64,000 bases of DNA from Propionibacteriaceae bacterium. GTDB lineage: Bacteria > Actinomycetota > Actinomycetes > Propionibacteriales > Propionibacteriaceae. The stretch is from positions 248,001 through 312,000 of the forward strand of contig JAFKJK010000007.1 in assembly GCA_017306015.1 (NCBI GenBank), in the 5' to 3' direction. The notes beneath the pieces are model-generated. The model saw only the letters and a program-made list of their open reading frames with translations, was not told where the DNA came from and did not search any database. Made by a program: the position numbers and the translations under genes. Shown piece by piece: positions 62,393 to 64,000 of the stretch. Every line of letters begins with the position of its first letter. The first letter of the stretch is position 1.

Positions 62393-62411
62393 GATATCGT
62401 AGAGCGATATC
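62393..62411. promoter_or_regulatory. PadR-type palindrome between padR and the ABC genes
   Basis: GATATCG-TAGAG-CGATATC: arms identical to the 61972 site. Lies 73 bp before padR and 28 bp before the ATPase gene, well placed to control both. Confidence 0.82.
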
Positions 62412-62439
62412 AAATTGGTTGGCCGCAGGAGAGGATGTC

Positions 62440-63099
62440 ATGCAGCTGCTGTCGGTGCGGGACGCAGGGATGCGTGTGGGTGAGCGGGTCCTGTGGGCCG
62501 GCGTCGACCTCGACGTGGCGGCCGGGGAGCGGGTGGGGATCCGAGGCTCCTCGGGCAGCGGCAAGTCGATGCTGCTGCGGGCGATGGCGGCGCTGGTCCC
62601 GTTGGATGAGGGACGGGTGACCTACCGCGGGCGCACCCCGGACGAGCTGGGCGTGCCGGCGTTCCGGTCGTGCGTGATGTACGTGCCTCAGAATCCCGCG
62701 CTCCCGCCGGGCACGGTGGAGTCGTTGCTTCGGGCCCCCTTCGCTTGGGCCGCGCACAGCGGGGGCCGGTTCGTCAGGGATGAGGCCGTCGAGTTTCTGG
62801 TCTCGCTGGGCCGGGCGCCGGACCTGCTGGCGGCGGAGGCGGTGAGCCTGTCCGGAGGTGAGGTGCAGACGGTGCTCCTGGTGCGGGCTCTGCTGCTCGC
62901 GCCGAGTGTGTTGCTGCTCGACGAGGTGACCTCCGCCCTCGATCCGGAGTTGGCGCGTCGCGCGGAGGAGCTGATCCTGCATTGGTGTGGCCAGGGTGAG
63001 CGTGCGGTGGTGTGGGTCGGACACGATGCCGAGAGCCGCGCCCGGATCGCTTCCCGCTCGTGGGACCTGCCCGTGCCGTCGATGGCCGATCATGGGTAG
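62440..63099 (+). CDS. fetA: FetA/YbbL-type ABC ATPase
   Basis: 219 aa from ATG 62440 (AGGAG 8 bp upstream). Walker A G-S-S-G-S-G-K-S-M, Q-loop Y-V-P-Q-N-P-A-L, signature L-S-G-G-E-V-Q, Walker B V-L-L-L-D-E-V-T-S-A. Short single-domain ATPase as in FetAB, an iron/oxidative-stress exporter in E. coli. Overlaps the permease by 8 bp. Confidence 0.83.
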   Translation: MQLLSVRDAGMRVGERVLWAGVDLDVAAGERVGIRGSSGSGKSMLLRAMAALVPLDEGRVTYRGRTPDELGVPAFRSCVMYVPQNPALPPGTVESLLRAPFAWAAHSGGRFVRDEAVEFLVSLGRAPDLLAAEAVSLSGGEVQTVLLVRALLLAPSVLLLDEVTSALDPELARRAEELILHWCGQGERAVVWVGHDAESRARIASRSWDLPVPSMADHG

Positions 63100-63973
63100 C
63101 GTCCACGTCGACAACGTCCAGCTGCTGCTTGCAGCCGGGCTGATGGTGGTGTCGCTGGTGTTGTCGTGGCGGCTCAGGCTCGGGCTCGGCCGGGACATCC
63201 TGGTCGCCAGTGTGCGGATGACGGTGCAGCTGCTGCTCGTCGGGCTGGTGCTGGCGTGGGTCTTCTCGCTGAACGACCCGCTCCCGGTTGTCGGGATCGG
63301 GCTGGTGATGAGTGTTCTCGCCGCGCAGGCCGCCTCGCAGCGTCCGAAGCGGGGCTACCCGCGACTGTTCCTGGACAGCCTGGTGTCGATCCTGTTCAGT
63401 TCCTTCCTGCTCACCGGGGTGCTGGTCGGCGGCATCCTCGACGTGCGGCCCTGGTTCCTGCCGCAGTACGCCATCCCCGTCTTGGGCATGGTTCTGGGTA
63501 ACGCCCTGACAGGGGTGTCGCTGGCGGTCGATCGGTTCACTTCGATCCTTGATCGGGACCGCGGCGTCATCGAGAGCCTGCTGGCCCTGGGCGCGACCCG
63601 GCGGGAGGCTGCGCAAGGTCCGTTCCGTGACGCGATGCGCACCGGCATGATCCCGACCCTGAACAGCATGGCGGTGATGGGGATCGTGAGCCTGCCGGGG
63701 ATGATGACCGGCCAGATCCTGGGGGGTGCACCCCCGGAGACCGCGGTGCGCTACCAGATCGTGATTATGTTCGTGATCGCCGCGAGCACCTCGCTCGGCT
63801 GCCTAATCTCGGTCCAGCTCGCGTTCAGCAGGCTCTTCGACTCCCAGCACCGGCTGCGTGCCGAGCGCCTGGCGCCCGCCCTGGAGCACGCCGGTGGGGT
63901 CAGTTTGCGGACACGACTCCGCCGAGCAGCAGGCCGGCGAGCACGACGCCCAGAGCGACTCGGTACCAGATGA
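63092..63973 (+). CDS. fetB: FetB/YbbM-type ABC permease
   Basis: 293 aa from ATG 63092. Five to six membrane helices, with the UPF0014 features R-M-T-V-Q-L-L-L-V-G and A-T-R-R-E-A-A, then S-L-P-G-M-M-T-G-Q-I-L-G-G. About 30 residues longer than usual: the C-terminal extension is Arg-rich and overlaps the convergent uppP gene by 74 bp. Confidence 0.87.
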   Translation: MGSVHVDNVQLLLAAGLMVVSLVLSWRLRLGLGRDILVASVRMTVQLLLVGLVLAWVFSLNDPLPVVGIGLVMSVLAAQAASQRPKRGYPRLFLDSLVSILFSSFLLTGVLVGGILDVRPWFLPQYAIPVLGMVLGNALTGVSLAVDRFTSILDRDRGVIESLLALGATRREAAQGPFRDAMRTGMIPTLNSMAVMGIVSLPGMMTGQILGGAPPETAVRYQIVIMFVIAASTSLGCLISVQLAFSRLFDSQHRLRAERLAPALEHAGGVSLRTRLRRAAGRRARRPERLGTR

Positions 63974-64000
63974 AGACGGTGATCGGGTGGTGGCTGACGA
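63900..64000 (-). CDS. uppP: Undecaprenyl-diphosphatase UppP, C-terminal end (partial)
   Basis: The minus strand reads V-S-H-H-P-I-T-V-F-I-W-Y-R-V-A-L-G-V-V, then a hydrophobic end and stop at 63900. This matches the last helix of BacA-type undecaprenyl-diphosphatases (F-x-x-Y-R-x-x-L-G). The rest lies beyond the window. Probably the return to core genome. Confidence 0.7.
   Translation of the reverse strand, partial: VSHHPITVFIWYRVALGVVLAGLLLGGVVSAN

Overview
The window is high-GC actinobacterial DNA. The evidence is a mycothiol-type arsenate reductase with a Cys-x5-Lys loop, a DtxR/IdeR-type iron box, a MutT1-like Nudix/histidine-phosphatase protein, many GTG starts with GGAGG ribosome sites, and actinobacterial IS3, IS256 and IS481 elements. 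Propionibacteriaceae or a relative is plausible but not provable from this sequence. It reads as a stacked metal-resistance island with heavy IS traffic and several decaying genes.

Layout. 1-2.0 kb: the 3' part of a Zn/Cd/Co-type P1B ATPase and a CDF exporter. 2.4-6.2 kb: a ferric-iron ABC transporter (fbpABC type) behind an iron box, followed by a frameshifted DtxR/MntR-type regulator. 7.0-17.2 kb: an arsenic cluster with a CoA-disulfide-reductase-like flavoprotein, four LMW-PTP-type ArsC domains (one fused to ArsR), arsD, arsA, two Cys-tailed YlbF-like proteins and an arsR cut by an IS3 element. No ArsB or Acr3 permease is present. 17.3-18.9 kb: a tyrosine integrase beside a fragment that looks like the 3' end of a tRNA-Pro gene.

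19.4-59.6 kb: a large copper region. It holds three different copper-type P1B ATPases (CPD, CPC and CPH motifs), csoR, a multicopper oxidase, HMA and YHS metal-binding modules, His-rich small membrane proteins, two TlpA-like thiol proteins, CcdA, a glutaredoxin, lgt-lnt, and three OmpR-type two-component systems. Two near-duplicate GH73/NlpC-P60 wall hydrolases and an M23 peptidase sit inside it. Remnants of ccdA, a four-helix copper-storage protein (Csp), DUF305, efeU and an ISL3 transposase show ongoing decay. 59.8-64 kb: a second IS481 copy, a chimeric ChrA::EamA transporter, a PadR regulator whose palindromic operator occurs twice, a FetAB-type ABC exporter, and the end of uppP.

How it works together. 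Two regulatory layers cover the copper region. CsoR-type palindromes lie before copA1, copA2 and, more weakly, copB. A direct repeat of a CTTGACC-like heptamer with 11-bp period recurs at about a dozen intergenic sites, mostly 50-130 bp before copper genes. The repeat is the geometry expected for OmpR-family regulators. The three sensor kinases share a short extracytoplasmic motif with two conserved histidines. I propose a copper-responsive two-component regulon defined by this box. That is an inference from sequence only.
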